Shown here in pieces: positions 25,861 through 34,358 of a stretch of DNA of 61,870 nt; within the stretch, counting starts at the first letter, position 1; each line of letters starts with the position of its first letter. Made by a program: the position numbers and the translations under genes. The notes under the pieces are model-generated. The model was not told the origin of the DNA and searched no databases. It was given only the letters and a program-made list of their open reading frames with translations. The stretch comes from Akkermansia sp. Its GTDB lineage: Bacteria > Verrucomicrobiota > Verrucomicrobiia > Verrucomicrobiales > Akkermansiaceae. Location: positions 1-61,870 of the forward strand of contig JAFQDN010000052.1 in assembly GCA_017415995.1 (NCBI GenBank), written 5' to 3'.

Positions 25861-26919
25861 ATGATTACTGATTCTCAAGCACTCTTTGAATGGAAGCAGC
25901 GAGCAACGGCGCAGCCGCAAGGGCGTACCGTGCTGGATTTGGAGGCCGACAGCCTACACCGCCACCGTGAGAAGCTGTGCCTGATTCAATATGCAGATAC
26001 GGATGGAGTAGCCATCATAGACCCCTTGGCCATAGAGGACATGCGTATGTTCACCCTGTGGCTGGAAGAGGCAGATGTGTGGATGCACGGGGCTGACTAC
26101 GACATGAGCCTGCTGCAAAATGCCTACGGAGTGCTGCCGCACATGATACTTGACACCCAAATAGCTGCACGCCTGCTGGGGTTCCGCCAATTCGGTCTGG
26201 CTGCCTTGGTGGAACATTTTTACGGCATCAAGCTCAGCAAAAAGAATCAGAAAGCAGACTGGGGAATGCGCCCCATGCCAAACGAGATGAAAGCATACGC
26301 CCAAGGTGATGTGAAGTACATGCTCGGCATGGCTGACAAACTGGTGGAAGCCCTGAAAGACAAAGGTCGCTACGAGTGGTTTTTGGAGAGTTGCGCCCAC
26401 AATTTGGAGCGAGGACGCGAGCGTTTTGAATCCACAGATGCGGAGCCATGGAAAATCAAAGGCAGCGGTAAATTTAACCGCCGTGGTTTAGCAGCCCTGC
26501 GCACACTCTGGCAGTGGCGTGACAGCGAAGCCGCAGCATGGGATAAACCGTCTTTCATGGTATGCTCCAATGATGATTTGCTGCGTTGGAGCCTTGCCCT
26601 GCAAGAGTTCCGCACCGTGCGCCCCAACCACAACTTCCATGCCCACCGAGCCACCAGATTCCGCAAGGCGGTGGAGCGATTCCAGTTGCTGGACGAGGAG
26701 GAATATCCCGCCCTGCCCAAACGCGAAAAACATGAGGTAGACCCCGATTTTGACGCAACACTGGAAACATGGACGGCCAAGCGCAATGCCATAGCCGAAG
26801 AACTGGATTTGGAGCCTACCATTATTGCCACTCGCTATCAGTTGGAAGCCATAGCAGCCCATCCGGAAAAAGGATTGGGGCACCTCATGAAGTGGCAGCA
26901 GGAACTGCTCGGCAAATAA
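25861..26919 (+). CDS. rnd: RNase D-like 3'-5' exonuclease
   Basis: The protein has 352 residues from the ATG at 25861. All DEDDy residues are present: Asp26 and Glu28 (VLDLEAD), Asp81 (HGADYDMSLL), and Tyr146 and Asp150 (YAQGDVKYM). The C-terminal half has the helical HRDC-type pattern (RRGLAALRTLWQWRDSEAAAWDKPSFMVCSNDDLL). RNase D trims the 3' ends of tRNA and other small RNAs. The next gene starts 19 nt downstream with GTG. The symbol is by domain resemblance. Confidence 0.88.
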   Translation: MITDSQALFEWKQRATAQPQGRTVLDLEADSLHRHREKLCLIQYADTDGVAIIDPLAIEDMRMFTLWLEEADVWMHGADYDMSLLQNAYGVLPHMILDTQIAARLLGFRQFGLAALVEHFYGIKLSKKNQKADWGMRPMPNEMKAYAQGDVKYMLGMADKLVEALKDKGRYEWFLESCAHNLERGRERFESTDAEPWKIKGSGKFNRRGLAALRTLWQWRDSEAAAWDKPSFMVCSNDDLLRWSLALQEFRTVRPNHNFHAHRATRFRKAVERFQLLDEEEYPALPKREKHEVDPDFDATLETWTAKRNAIAEELDLEPTIIATRYQLEAIAAHPEKGLGHLMKWQQELLGK

Positions 26920-26938
26920 AACACAACAGCTGTTTACG

Positions 26939-28438
26939 GTGTTGACGGAAAACCAGCATGTTCCCGTTCGGCATATCGTGCTGATATGCCTGCTTGCTTT
27001 TATCGGCAACTTATTCTGTAACCACTATTCACCTTTATTCTGCGCGCAGGGAGACCCGGATACAGCCATATTTTACATGACGGGCAAAGCTTGGGCGCAC
27101 GGAATGGTGCCATACATTGATTTTGCGGATGTTAAAGGGCCACTGCTGATACTTTTGTACGGCGTGGGCTACCTCATCAGCCCGGACATGCAAATAGGCT
27201 GCTACCTGCTCTTTTCCGGATTCACGGCAGCAACACTGTATTATCTGTACAAGAGTGGCAGAGTGCTGGGATTAAGCCCGAACAAAGCTTTGGTGCTGTG
27301 CGCACTGGCCTTATTCGCTCTACTGGAACCCGAAAACCCGGGAGGGAGGGCTGAAAACCTGCAACACCCATTCATGGCGGCAATGTTGTACGGCCTACTG
27401 CTGCGCCTGCAAGTGCAACGGACAGCGGACGCCCATGCCCGCCGACAAGCAGAAAAAACAGCCGGCATAACCGCTGGTTTGTGCTTTGCCGCAGCCTTGC
27501 TGATAAAGTTCAACAACATTATACCCGCCTGTGCCGTTGCAGCCATCATTTTGTACCTAAACATCAGGGAAAAGAATATAAGGGGCTATTTGGCGGGGTT
27601 TTGTGCACGCTTTCTGATAGGCAGTGCCATACTGATTCTCCCGATTGTGGCATGGATGTGTTACCGAGGCTGCATGGGAGCCTGCATTGAAGTGTATTAC
27701 CACATGAATGCCCTGACCGCCGGCAACGGCTTCCTGTTCGGCAACTCGGCAGATGTATTATTATGGAGAGCTTACCGCAATCTCCTGCAATGCCCGACGG
27801 GATTACCCTTCCTCACCTTTGCAACACTGCTGCTGCCGGGGCTGTTCGGGGAGAGAGACAAGAGGGAGCGCATGCTGCTCCTGCTATTCATAGCAGCATG
27901 CTACGTACCGAACCTGATAGCCCATACACCATATTACATGGTCGTGTGTGCTCCGTTGTTCTGCTTATGCGGCATCCCCCTCCTCAAAAAACTACCGGAG
28001 GGTGGGCGGTTTGCACAGGCAATACTGCTTCCCGGTATCCTTTTTGCCGTAATCACGCACAATGGCATGTGGAAGGACAGATGCACCATGCGCCTGCAAC
28101 AAGCCCCCCATCATTCCGTGCTGCAAATAGAAGACATCCTTGCAACTGTACCATCTCCTCGCGTTATTTACTACTCCGGATTGGATGTAGGCTACGGCAT
28201 GCGTGCCGGAGCGCTTCCGGGGAGCCGCTGCTGGTGCTGCCACAATGGGCTGCATGAACTCTGCCACCAATACCAACATGCTGACATCCGCAACGGGAAT
28301 ACGGACTTCATTATTTGCACCCACAGCATCCCCAATGAGCAAACATGTGAGTTCTTCCGAAATTGCGGATACTCCCAAGTCGGGCACTTCAGCACTCCCA
28401 CGGAGGGGCCGGTCTGCATTTTCAGGAAAACGGAATGA
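26939..28438 (+). CDS. GT-C fold (GT39/ArnT-like) membrane glycosyltransferase
   Basis: The protein has 499 residues beginning with GTG at 26939; I see no better start. The first membrane helix (residues 13-30) is followed by the extracytoplasmic acidic motif GDPDTAIFYMTGKAW and then PYIDFADVKGPLLILLYG, the hallmark of GT39/ArnT/PMT-type enzymes. About ten hydrophobic segments follow to residue 385. The last 110 residues form a soluble extracytoplasmic domain with many Cys (CWCC, ELCHQ). Such enzymes move a sugar from a polyprenyl-phosphate carrier to lipid A, glycan or protein; the acceptor is unknown. Confidence 0.75.
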   Translation: MLTENQHVPVRHIVLICLLAFIGNLFCNHYSPLFCAQGDPDTAIFYMTGKAWAHGMVPYIDFADVKGPLLILLYGVGYLISPDMQIGCYLLFSGFTAATLYYLYKSGRVLGLSPNKALVLCALALFALLEPENPGGRAENLQHPFMAAMLYGLLLRLQVQRTADAHARRQAEKTAGITAGLCFAAALLIKFNNIIPACAVAAIILYLNIREKNIRGYLAGFCARFLIGSAILILPIVAWMCYRGCMGACIEVYYHMNALTAGNGFLFGNSADVLLWRAYRNLLQCPTGLPFLTFATLLLPGLFGERDKRERMLLLLFIAACYVPNLIAHTPYYMVVCAPLFCLCGIPLLKKLPEGGRFAQAILLPGILFAVITHNGMWKDRCTMRLQQAPHHSVLQIEDILATVPSPRVIYYSGLDVGYGMRAGALPGSRCWCCHNGLHELCHQYQHADIRNGNTDFIICTHSIPNEQTCEFFRNCGYSQVGHFSTPTEGPVCIFRKTE

Positions 28439-28460
28439 CGATAGCGTGTTTACTCCACTT

Positions 28461-28577
28461 TCAACTTACGGTAAACATGTTGCCATGCAACCTACACACC
28501 ATCACCATGGCAATGATTCTGAGTAAATCAAGGCCATAATTTCTCGGATTCAACCGTGCTGCGGATGATGTGGCCAT
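28461..28577 (-). pseudogene. Truncated acyltransferase-3 family N-terminus
   Basis: An ATG at 28577 opens a 38-codon frame whose middle reads RNYGLDLLRIIAMVMV followed by LHG. This is the characteristic first membrane helix of acyltransferase family 3 proteins, normally about 350 residues, ending in the catalytic-site His. Here a stop follows 7 codons after the LHG His and the next gene's end begins 22 nt further on, so the rest of the gene is gone. It lies 13 nt downstream of the M60 gene on the same strand. It looks like the remnant of a deletion. Confidence 0.6.
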
Positions 28578-28590
28578 ATCCGGGCCTTCC

Positions 28591-30309
28591 TTACCGGCTG
28601 TTCCAAATAGGGAAGCGCTTGCCATCCCACTGAACCGCTTGAATAGCCGTAGTGCCTCGGGGCACAATCAAATCCGTAGTAGCGTTATCCTCATGATTGA
28701 GTCCCCTGAGAGCCACACGCACCAAGCGCTTACCGTTGTAGCATTCAAAAGCAACGGCATTCTGCCACTTATCTGCCGGGATTGTCAGTATTCCGGAGGA
28801 AAAATCCGGCACATAATCCGGAGAAGGCTGCACAGGCAAACAATCTCGGTATATATGAACGCTGTTAACCGTAATGTAGTACAGCACGGAAGTGTCCGGC
28901 TTGGGATAACGGCGCATATGGGCTATGGCATCCTTACACATCTGCTCCGTGATGGTAACATGGTGGCTTTGATAATCCTCCACATAGCGATTCATGGGCG
29001 CCAAAATGCCGGTTTTCACAAAAAACTCGGACAAATCCAGCTGAGCGGCATCCGCAGCACGCGTGCAGAACTGCACGCGTAACGCTCCGTGAGGGGAATC
29101 CGCGGCATCCCGACGCGCCAAATCGAAAATATAGGGATAGAATTCCTCATTCCCCCGTGCGGCAACAAAATAAAGCTGCAACTGCCACAGCGGGCACACT
29201 GATACAAAGTGATCGCCCGTTCGCGGCCCCGGAACGGCCTTAACCCCGTAGTCGGGACCGGTCATGAATTGCCAGAGCTGGCGCCGCACCAAAGCCGCAT
29301 TTACATAGCAATCAAAACGCCCGCCACGCATGGGCTTATCATACCCCATGATGGGCGTTTTTTCATGTTCCAGACGGCAGAAGTTCGGGTTAATTTTATA
29401 GCAACACCAAGCGGAGAAAATATTATTCGTCACCTCCTGAGAACCGGCCCACATCATCCCGGGACGGCACTGGTTAATATGCCCAAACTCATGCGCAATT
29501 GCCCAAACGGATTTTTTAAGGCTATCCACATTGGCAACCTCTTTCATGGCAGTGTTCACGTACGCCCCGCCAATGCCATCAGCATGCATGAATCCACGCC
29601 ACTGCACACGCCCGAATATATGAGTACCGGGATGGCAGCCGTAGCGCTCCCAACCGAGTATATCCTGCTCCATTTTCAGCACGTCATCGTAAATGGCCAC
29701 AAGCTCAGGCCCCCGTTCCGGGCATTGTTCCTGCAATCCGTCCACATTGTAAGCCAACTGAACTCGCTCACCGAGAATATCCAATATATTCCCACGAGCA
29801 TTGGCCAGCAAACGCTTCCACGTAGTGGCATCATCATGCTGCGTGAAAACGCCATTAACATAACCGCCCTCTATGCGTACCTGCAATGCTGGCGCCGCTT
29901 GTGGCGTTGCAGAGCGATAATTGAAGTACGCCAAGCCCTGCACAGGAGCAGCAAACTCATTCACTCCCCCTCTGAGCGGCATCTCAGCGTGCCCGCCATC
30001 GCGGTCAAAATTATGAATAATCAGGCTGAGTCCCTGCGGAGCATCCTCCGGAAGCGTTATGCGCACCGTCTCGCCGGCGGTGTAAAAAATACCGGTCGGG
30101 TTTTCAAAAGCGGAATAGTTATTAGTACGCAAGCGTTCACGCACAAGCTCCTGCGGCAAATATGCACGGAAAACACGGTTGCGGTACGCCGCATCCGCAT
30201 CTGCCACCTTGTTGAGTTGAGAATAATCCGTCCCCTGCGGAATCTCCGCAGTAGCCAATGGTGCAAACAACACGGAAAACGCAGCGGTTATCCAAACAAA
30301 GAGTTTCAT
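28591..30309 (-). CDS. M60-family (enhancin-like) mucin metallopeptidase, exported
   Basis: The protein has 572 residues from the ATG at 30309; a TTG two codons upstream is less likely. Signal peptide MKLFVWITAAFSVLFAPLATA (about 1-21). The zinc site is HEFGH (His273, Glu274, His277) with Glu292 in GSQEVTNN 14 residues after the last His, fitting the M60 gluzincin pattern. Upstream, PTGIFYTAGETVRITL and GGVNEFAAPVQGLAYFNY match the first M60 subdomain. Family members cleave O-glycosylated mucins. The ankyrin gene ends 24 nt upstream on the same strand, so the two are probably co-transcribed. No clear Shine-Dalgarno sequence. Confidence 0.88.
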   Translation of the reverse strand: MKLFVWITAAFSVLFAPLATAEIPQGTDYSQLNKVADADAAYRNRVFRAYLPQELVRERLRTNNYSAFENPTGIFYTAGETVRITLPEDAPQGLSLIIHNFDRDGGHAEMPLRGGVNEFAAPVQGLAYFNYRSATPQAAPALQVRIEGGYVNGVFTQHDDATTWKRLLANARGNILDILGERVQLAYNVDGLQEQCPERGPELVAIYDDVLKMEQDILGWERYGCHPGTHIFGRVQWRGFMHADGIGGAYVNTAMKEVANVDSLKKSVWAIAHEFGHINQCRPGMMWAGSQEVTNNIFSAWCCYKINPNFCRLEHEKTPIMGYDKPMRGGRFDCYVNAALVRRQLWQFMTGPDYGVKAVPGPRTGDHFVSVCPLWQLQLYFVAARGNEEFYPYIFDLARRDAADSPHGALRVQFCTRAADAAQLDLSEFFVKTGILAPMNRYVEDYQSHHVTITEQMCKDAIAHMRRYPKPDTSVLYYITVNSVHIYRDCLPVQPSPDYVPDFSSGILTIPADKWQNAVAFECYNGKRLVRVALRGLNHEDNATTDLIVPRGTTAIQAVQWDGKRFPIWNSR

Positions 30310-30333
30310 AATCAATCAAAAAAAGGGTTAAGT

Positions 30334-31410
30334 TCATTTAAGCAAAACCTTGGCCTCGCCCGTAGCATAATCGGCAGCGGTATGACCCTGTTTATCCTTG
30401 GCATTTTTATCTGCCCCGGCATCCAGCAACATTTTAACAATAAACGTGTGCTTACATTGTGCAGCCAGATGCAGCAAGGGCAAATCGGCAAAGCGTTTAT
30501 CATTCACATTCATTCCGGCCATGATGAACAGGTGCACGTAATCCGCTTTGCCTGCTCTGATTGCCATCACCACGGGAAATCCGTTCCGCTTGCCGTCCGG
30601 ATTAAAGTTTACGGCCGAATAAGCCGGAATCAAAGCCTCTACCGCAGCACTGTTACGGCACCACACAGCATCATGTAGGGGGGTAGCTCCGTTGTTACCT
30701 TCATGCATAGGTTCTGCCCCGGCTTCCAGCAGGGTGCGTATCACCTCAGCCCCGGCATGGGCTGCTGCCACATGCAGCACACTCTTGGAGGCGGTGTTTT
30801 CATACGCCACATTCGCGCCGGCTTCCAACAATAGCCGGACGCATTCAGCTTGATTTGCCGCTACAGCCACACACAACACGGACTGCGTTTTGTCCGCACT
30901 CAGCGCATTCGCGCTGACGCCTGCATCCAAATACCGTTTTACAGCAAGCGCATCACCGCTCTTAATGCACTCGCACAATTTCAATTCCTCTGCACGCACC
31001 TTTGCAGCGGCATCCATCAGCTCGCGCACGGTGGCGCTTTCTGCAACATCACACGGTGTGCGCCCCTCGGCATCCGGTGCCAATGCATCCGCACCCGCTG
31101 CCAACAGCAGCTTCACAACTTCGGCATTGCCACGGCGAGCCGCCTTATGCAGCGGTGTATTCCCCTGCTCATCTGTTATATTCACATGCTGAGGTGAGGC
31201 GGCCACAGCTTTTTGCACCTGCTCCACTGTTCCGTATTCGGCGGCCTCATGCGGACTATACACGGCATTACTACGCTTGAGCAATCTGTACAATGCGACA
31301 TCCTCCTCCTGCTCAGCATCGGCAGGCATCAGCATCATTCCGCATGCCAATCCGAACAATGTTCTTACGGCCAACCTCGTTTTTACATCTATTCGTCTTC
31401 TATCCGTCAT
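30334..31410 (-). CDS. Exported ankyrin-repeat protein (copy 1)
   Basis: The protein has 358 residues. N-terminal basic RRRIDVK, a hydrophobic LAVRTLFGLACGMMLM and a cut near ADA (about residue 32) form a signal peptide. At least seven ankyrin repeats follow, with typical GNTPLHKAARRGNAEVVKLLLAAGAD, shorter-diverged VLCVAVAANQAECVRLLLEAGA and a last PLLHLAAQCKHTFIVKMLLDAGAD. The partner is unknown; export points to a periplasmic or surface role. It lies upstream of the M60 peptidase in the same orientation. The -10 ends 6 nt before the ATG. Confidence 0.85.
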   Translation of the reverse strand: MTDRRRIDVKTRLAVRTLFGLACGMMLMPADAEQEEDVALYRLLKRSNAVYSPHEAAEYGTVEQVQKAVAASPQHVNITDEQGNTPLHKAARRGNAEVVKLLLAAGADALAPDAEGRTPCDVAESATVRELMDAAAKVRAEELKLCECIKSGDALAVKRYLDAGVSANALSADKTQSVLCVAVAANQAECVRLLLEAGANVAYENTASKSVLHVAAAHAGAEVIRTLLEAGAEPMHEGNNGATPLHDAVWCRNSAAVEALIPAYSAVNFNPDGKRNGFPVVMAIRAGKADYVHLFIMAGMNVNDKRFADLPLLHLAAQCKHTFIVKMLLDAGADKNAKDKQGHTAADYATGEAKVLLK

Positions 31411-31416
31411 GCCATC

Positions 31417-31445
31417 ATTCTACCACATATCATACCACTTTGCAA
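31417..31445 (-). promoter_or_regulatory. Putative leaderless promoter of the ankyrin-M60 pair
   Basis: Minus strand: TTGCAA (31445-31440), 17 nt, TAGAAT (31422-31417), 6 nt to the ATG at 31410. The start point would be the A of the ATG. Confidence 0.6.
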
Positions 31446-31626
31446 GTCTTCTTTCCGCGTGCATAATCAGCAGTCATCTCATGCGCGTCTACCTCCTTTT
31501 CTTACACTCGGCATTTTCATAAAATAAGATAACACTTAATGCATCTGAAATAACACATCCGTTCCCTCAAGCAAAAATAATCCCACTCTCCGCGCAACAT
31601 TCCCGCCCCTCGAGCACTAAAAAAAC

Positions 31627-31655
31627 TTGCGCCGGGGCATCCCTTATGATAGCAT
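31627..31655 (+). promoter_or_regulatory. Putative dnaB promoter
   Basis: TTGCGC (31627-31632), 17 nt, TAGCAT (31650-31655); ATG at 31674. The leader would be about 12 nt with no purine-rich ribosome site. Confidence 0.5.
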
Positions 31656-31673
31656 GCTCAGGCACGCGTTACC

Positions 31674-33107
31674 ATGGCAAAGAAAAAAGAAGACAAAATT
31701 GACTTTAAGGCAAGCCCGGAAATCAACAAGGAGCATACCGCTATGCCCCAAGCCCCGGGTGTGGAAAAAAGCCTGCTGTCCATGATGACCATCGACCCCA
31801 CCAACATCATCTCCCAATGCATTGCCGATGGTCTTAACAGTGAGTACTTCTACATCCCCGCACACCGCATTCTGTGGGAAATATTCCGTGAGCGCTATGA
31901 AAAAGGTATCGCCATTGACACCGTCTCCATCGCGCAAGAGCTGGCGGACTCCGGCAAACTGGAAGCCGTCGGTGGCAATGCCGGACTGCTGGACATCTTT
32001 TCCTTTGCCACCACCACGGCACTCTACTCCGTCCACTTCGATACCCTCAAAGAGAAGTACATCCGCCGCAGCATCATCCTGACCGCGAACCGAGCCACGG
32101 ATGCAGCCTTCACCTCCGAGGCTGAGATTGAGGAGCTGCTGGACCAAACGGAACAAGAGGTGCTCAAAATCCGCCAAGACTCCGCCAAGGGCGAGGAATG
32201 GAGCCTCAAGGACGACATCGACAAGGCAGTCACCAACCTGGAGCGCATGATGAACACCCAAGGCGGCATCCTCGGTATTTCCACCGGCTACCAAAAGCTG
32301 GACACCATGATAAACGGCATGAAATCCGGTGAGCTCTTCGTCATAGCCGCCCGTCCGTCCATGGGTAAGACCTCCTTCATGCTCAACATTTTGGAGCACG
32401 TCGTACTGGATCTCAAACTGCCCATGATGTGCTTCTCCTGCGAAATGCCCAGTGAGCAGCTTGTGGAGCGTCTCCTCTACGCACGCTCCGCCATCAGCAA
32501 GCAAGACCTCAAAGCGCGCCAAGGAAAACTTAATCAGGACGAGCTCAAACGCTTCCGCTCTGCCATCACCGAGCTCAAAAACAGCAAGCTCATTATTGAT
32601 GATACCGCCGGCATCTCCATCTCCGAGCTCCGTGCCAAAGCGCGCCGACAAATCCGTAAATACCCGGATCTCGCCGCCATCGGCATCGATTACCTCCAGC
32701 TCATGCGCTCCCACACCAAGCAAGCGCAAAACAGCCGCGAACGTGAAATCGCGGAAATCTCCGGAGGACTTAAAGCCCTTGCCAAAGAGCTCAAAATCCC
32801 CATCGTGGTGCTCGCTCAGCTCAACCGTGGCCCGGAAAACCGCACCGGCAAAAACAAGGGTACTCCCATGATGAGCGACCTCCGCGAATCCGGTGCCATT
32901 GAGCAGGACGCCGACATGATTGGCCTGCTCTGGCGCTCCAAATACTACGCAGAGGACGATGAAGAGCGCGAACAGGTGGGTAATGATGCCAACCTCCTGC
33001 TCGCCAAAAACCGTAACGGTCCCACGGGCGATGTCCCCCTCACGTTCCATGCGGAAATCATGCGCTTCGTCACCCGCATTCCCGCCGCAAGTGAGGATGA
33101 GGAGTAA
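31674..33107 (+). CDS. dnaB: Replicative DNA helicase DnaB
   Basis: The protein has 477 residues. The N-terminal helical domain (about 25-130, APGVEKSLLSMM) is followed by a linker and the RecA-type motor: Walker A ARPSMGKTSF (about 225-234), Walker B IGIDYLQLM, SREREIAEISGGLKALAKEL, AQLNRGPENR and LLWRSKYYAEDD near the end. The ring opens the fork ahead of replication. The first 20 residues are Lys/Asp-rich. A 468-codon antisense frame over it is a codon-bias shadow. It is followed by the IS3 relic. Confidence 0.95.
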   Translation: MAKKKEDKIDFKASPEINKEHTAMPQAPGVEKSLLSMMTIDPTNIISQCIADGLNSEYFYIPAHRILWEIFRERYEKGIAIDTVSIAQELADSGKLEAVGGNAGLLDIFSFATTTALYSVHFDTLKEKYIRRSIILTANRATDAAFTSEAEIEELLDQTEQEVLKIRQDSAKGEEWSLKDDIDKAVTNLERMMNTQGGILGISTGYQKLDTMINGMKSGELFVIAARPSMGKTSFMLNILEHVVLDLKLPMMCFSCEMPSEQLVERLLYARSAISKQDLKARQGKLNQDELKRFRSAITELKNSKLIIDDTAGISISELRAKARRQIRKYPDLAAIGIDYLQLMRSHTKQAQNSREREIAEISGGLKALAKELKIPIVVLAQLNRGPENRTGKNKGTPMMSDLRESGAIEQDADMIGLLWRSKYYAEDDEEREQVGNDANLLLAKNRNGPTGDVPLTFHAEIMRFVTRIPAASEDEE

Positions 33108-33126
33108 CAGCCGTTGCCGTTAATCC

Positions 33127-33525
33127 CGCAAAAGGCAATGTGAGCTGCCGGGCGTACATCGTAGCGGAACATACTACAAGCCTCGCACAAAAGCCGATGA
33201 AGCACCTATAGAAAAGCCCTGAATGAACTCTACCACAAAGACCCGTGTCCGGGGCTGAGAAAGCTACCGGATATGGTGGAGCGACACTACGGCATCAAGA
33301 TAGGGACAAAAAATTACGCGCGTACGCAGGAATCCGGGAATAAAAACCATCTATAGGCAGCCCAAAACAAGTGCTCCCGGAAAGAGTAAAGAAGGGGTGC
33401 GGTCATATCTGCTCAAATCGTTGCAAACGATTGAAGTAGATAAAGTATGGAGTAGTGATATTACCTACTTGCAGATAGGTGCTAAAAATTACTATCTCTG
33501 TGTCGTATTAGACTGGGCAAGCCGT
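33127..33525 (+). pseudogene. Relic of an IS3-family transposase (orfB), frameshifted and truncated
   Basis: Three frame segments read in order as the first half of an IS3 orfB. Frame 1, about 33127-33215, has RQCELPG, then TYYKPRTKADEAPIE. After a one-base loss, frame 3 to about 33335 has KALNELYHKDPCPGLRKL and VERHYGIKIG. After a second shift, frame 1 from 33337 has IKTIYRQPKTSAPGKSKEG, VDKVWSSDITYL and LCVVLDWASRA. WSSDITYL carries the first Asp of the DDE triad; the second Asp and the Glu are missing. I see no terminal inverted repeats or target duplications. It begins about 20 nt after dnaB. Confidence 0.8.
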
Positions 33526-33552
33526 GCGGGTTCCGATTTTCGTAATTATCAC

Positions 33553-33582
33553 TTGACAAAGGGGGGATGTTGTACATACACT
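33553..33582 (+). promoter_or_regulatory. Putative leaderless promoter of the ankyrin lipoprotein
   Basis: TTGACA (33553-33558), 18 nt, TACACT (33577-33582), 8 nt to the ATG at 33591. It lies at the broken right edge of the IS3 relic. Confidence 0.5.
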
Positions 33583-33590
33583 ATATTTGT

Positions 33591-34274
33591 ATGAAAAAGC
33601 ACGGATTCATCAACCTCGTAGTCATACTTACGCTTTGTTTTCAATTAAGTTCCTGCACCAATGAAGCAGAAGAGAAGAAAAAAGAAGCCATTGCCCTTTT
33701 GGAGCAACGCGGAATCTTTAACTATGAAAAAGAGTTGATGATAGCAGCAAGAGAAGGAGATACAGAACTGATGAAACTCCTTATTGCAGCAGGAGCCAAT
33801 GTAAATGAAGAGCATCTCCAATGGGCAGCACTCTACGCACACGAGGAGGCCGTAAAACTCTTAATGGAGCACGGCATTAACGCCAACCCGCCGAGCAGAA
33901 AAGGGAAACTGACGCCCCTGCATTTTGCCGCACGCGGCGGAAATGAGAACATTGTGCGCCTGTTTCTTGAGAAAGGCGCAGATGTGAACAGCCGAAACGC
34001 AGAAAGCGGGGATGATACCCCCTTACACGGAGCCGCCGGAAGCGGAAATCCTAAATGTGTCAAATTACTACTAAAAGCAGGCGCACACATAGACCCACAG
34101 GGTAAAGACGGCAACACACCGTTACATATCGCTGCCATGCAAGGGCATCACCAATGTGCTAAAGCTCTACTGAAGGCCGGAGCAAATCCACACATCAAAA
34201 ACAATAAAGGGGAGACGCCTATACAGGTAGCGAGTGGCAAATGCAAAGAAATACCGGAACTGGCGGTACAGTAA
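33591..34274 (+). CDS. Ankyrin-repeat lipoprotein (copy 2)
   Basis: The protein has 227 residues from the ATG at 33591; an in-frame ATG at 33567 precedes the -10 box and lacks signal-peptide logic. MKKHGFINLVVILTLCFQLSSC is a lipoprotein signal with lipobox LSSC (Cys22). Five to six ankyrin repeats follow, e.g. TPLHFAARGGNENIVRLFLEKGAD and TPLHIAAMQGHHQCAKALLKAGAN. It is probably anchored to the inner face of the outer membrane or to the inner membrane. Role unknown. It stands alone with its own promoter between the IS3 relic and mdh, and its AT content is slightly higher than its neighbours. Confidence 0.85.
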   Translation: MKKHGFINLVVILTLCFQLSSCTNEAEEKKKEAIALLEQRGIFNYEKELMIAAREGDTELMKLLIAAGANVNEEHLQWAALYAHEEAVKLLMEHGINANPPSRKGKLTPLHFAARGGNENIVRLFLEKGADVNSRNAESGDDTPLHGAAGSGNPKCVKLLLKAGAHIDPQGKDGNTPLHIAAMQGHHQCAKALLKAGANPHIKNNKGETPIQVASGKCKEIPELAVQ

Positions 34275-34319
34275 AACACAAAGAAAACACAAAAAGGTGA
34301 CGTCTGTCAGAATTCGGGA

Positions 34320-34348
34320 TTGACCGCGGGCGGATAAGGTGGCATAAT
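34320..34348 (+). promoter_or_regulatory. Putative mdh promoter with very short leader
   Basis: TTGACC (34320-34325), 17 nt, CATAAT (34343-34348), 10 nt to the ATG at 34359, leaving a leader of about 3-5 nt. Confidence 0.65.
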
Positions 34349-34358
34349 AGCGTGCGTT

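Noticed and set aside
31644..33050. A 468-codon minus-strand frame over dnaB
   Set aside because: dnaB is unmistakable on the plus strand. The antisense frame is Gly/Val/Asp-rich low-information sequence caused by codon bias and has no start signals.
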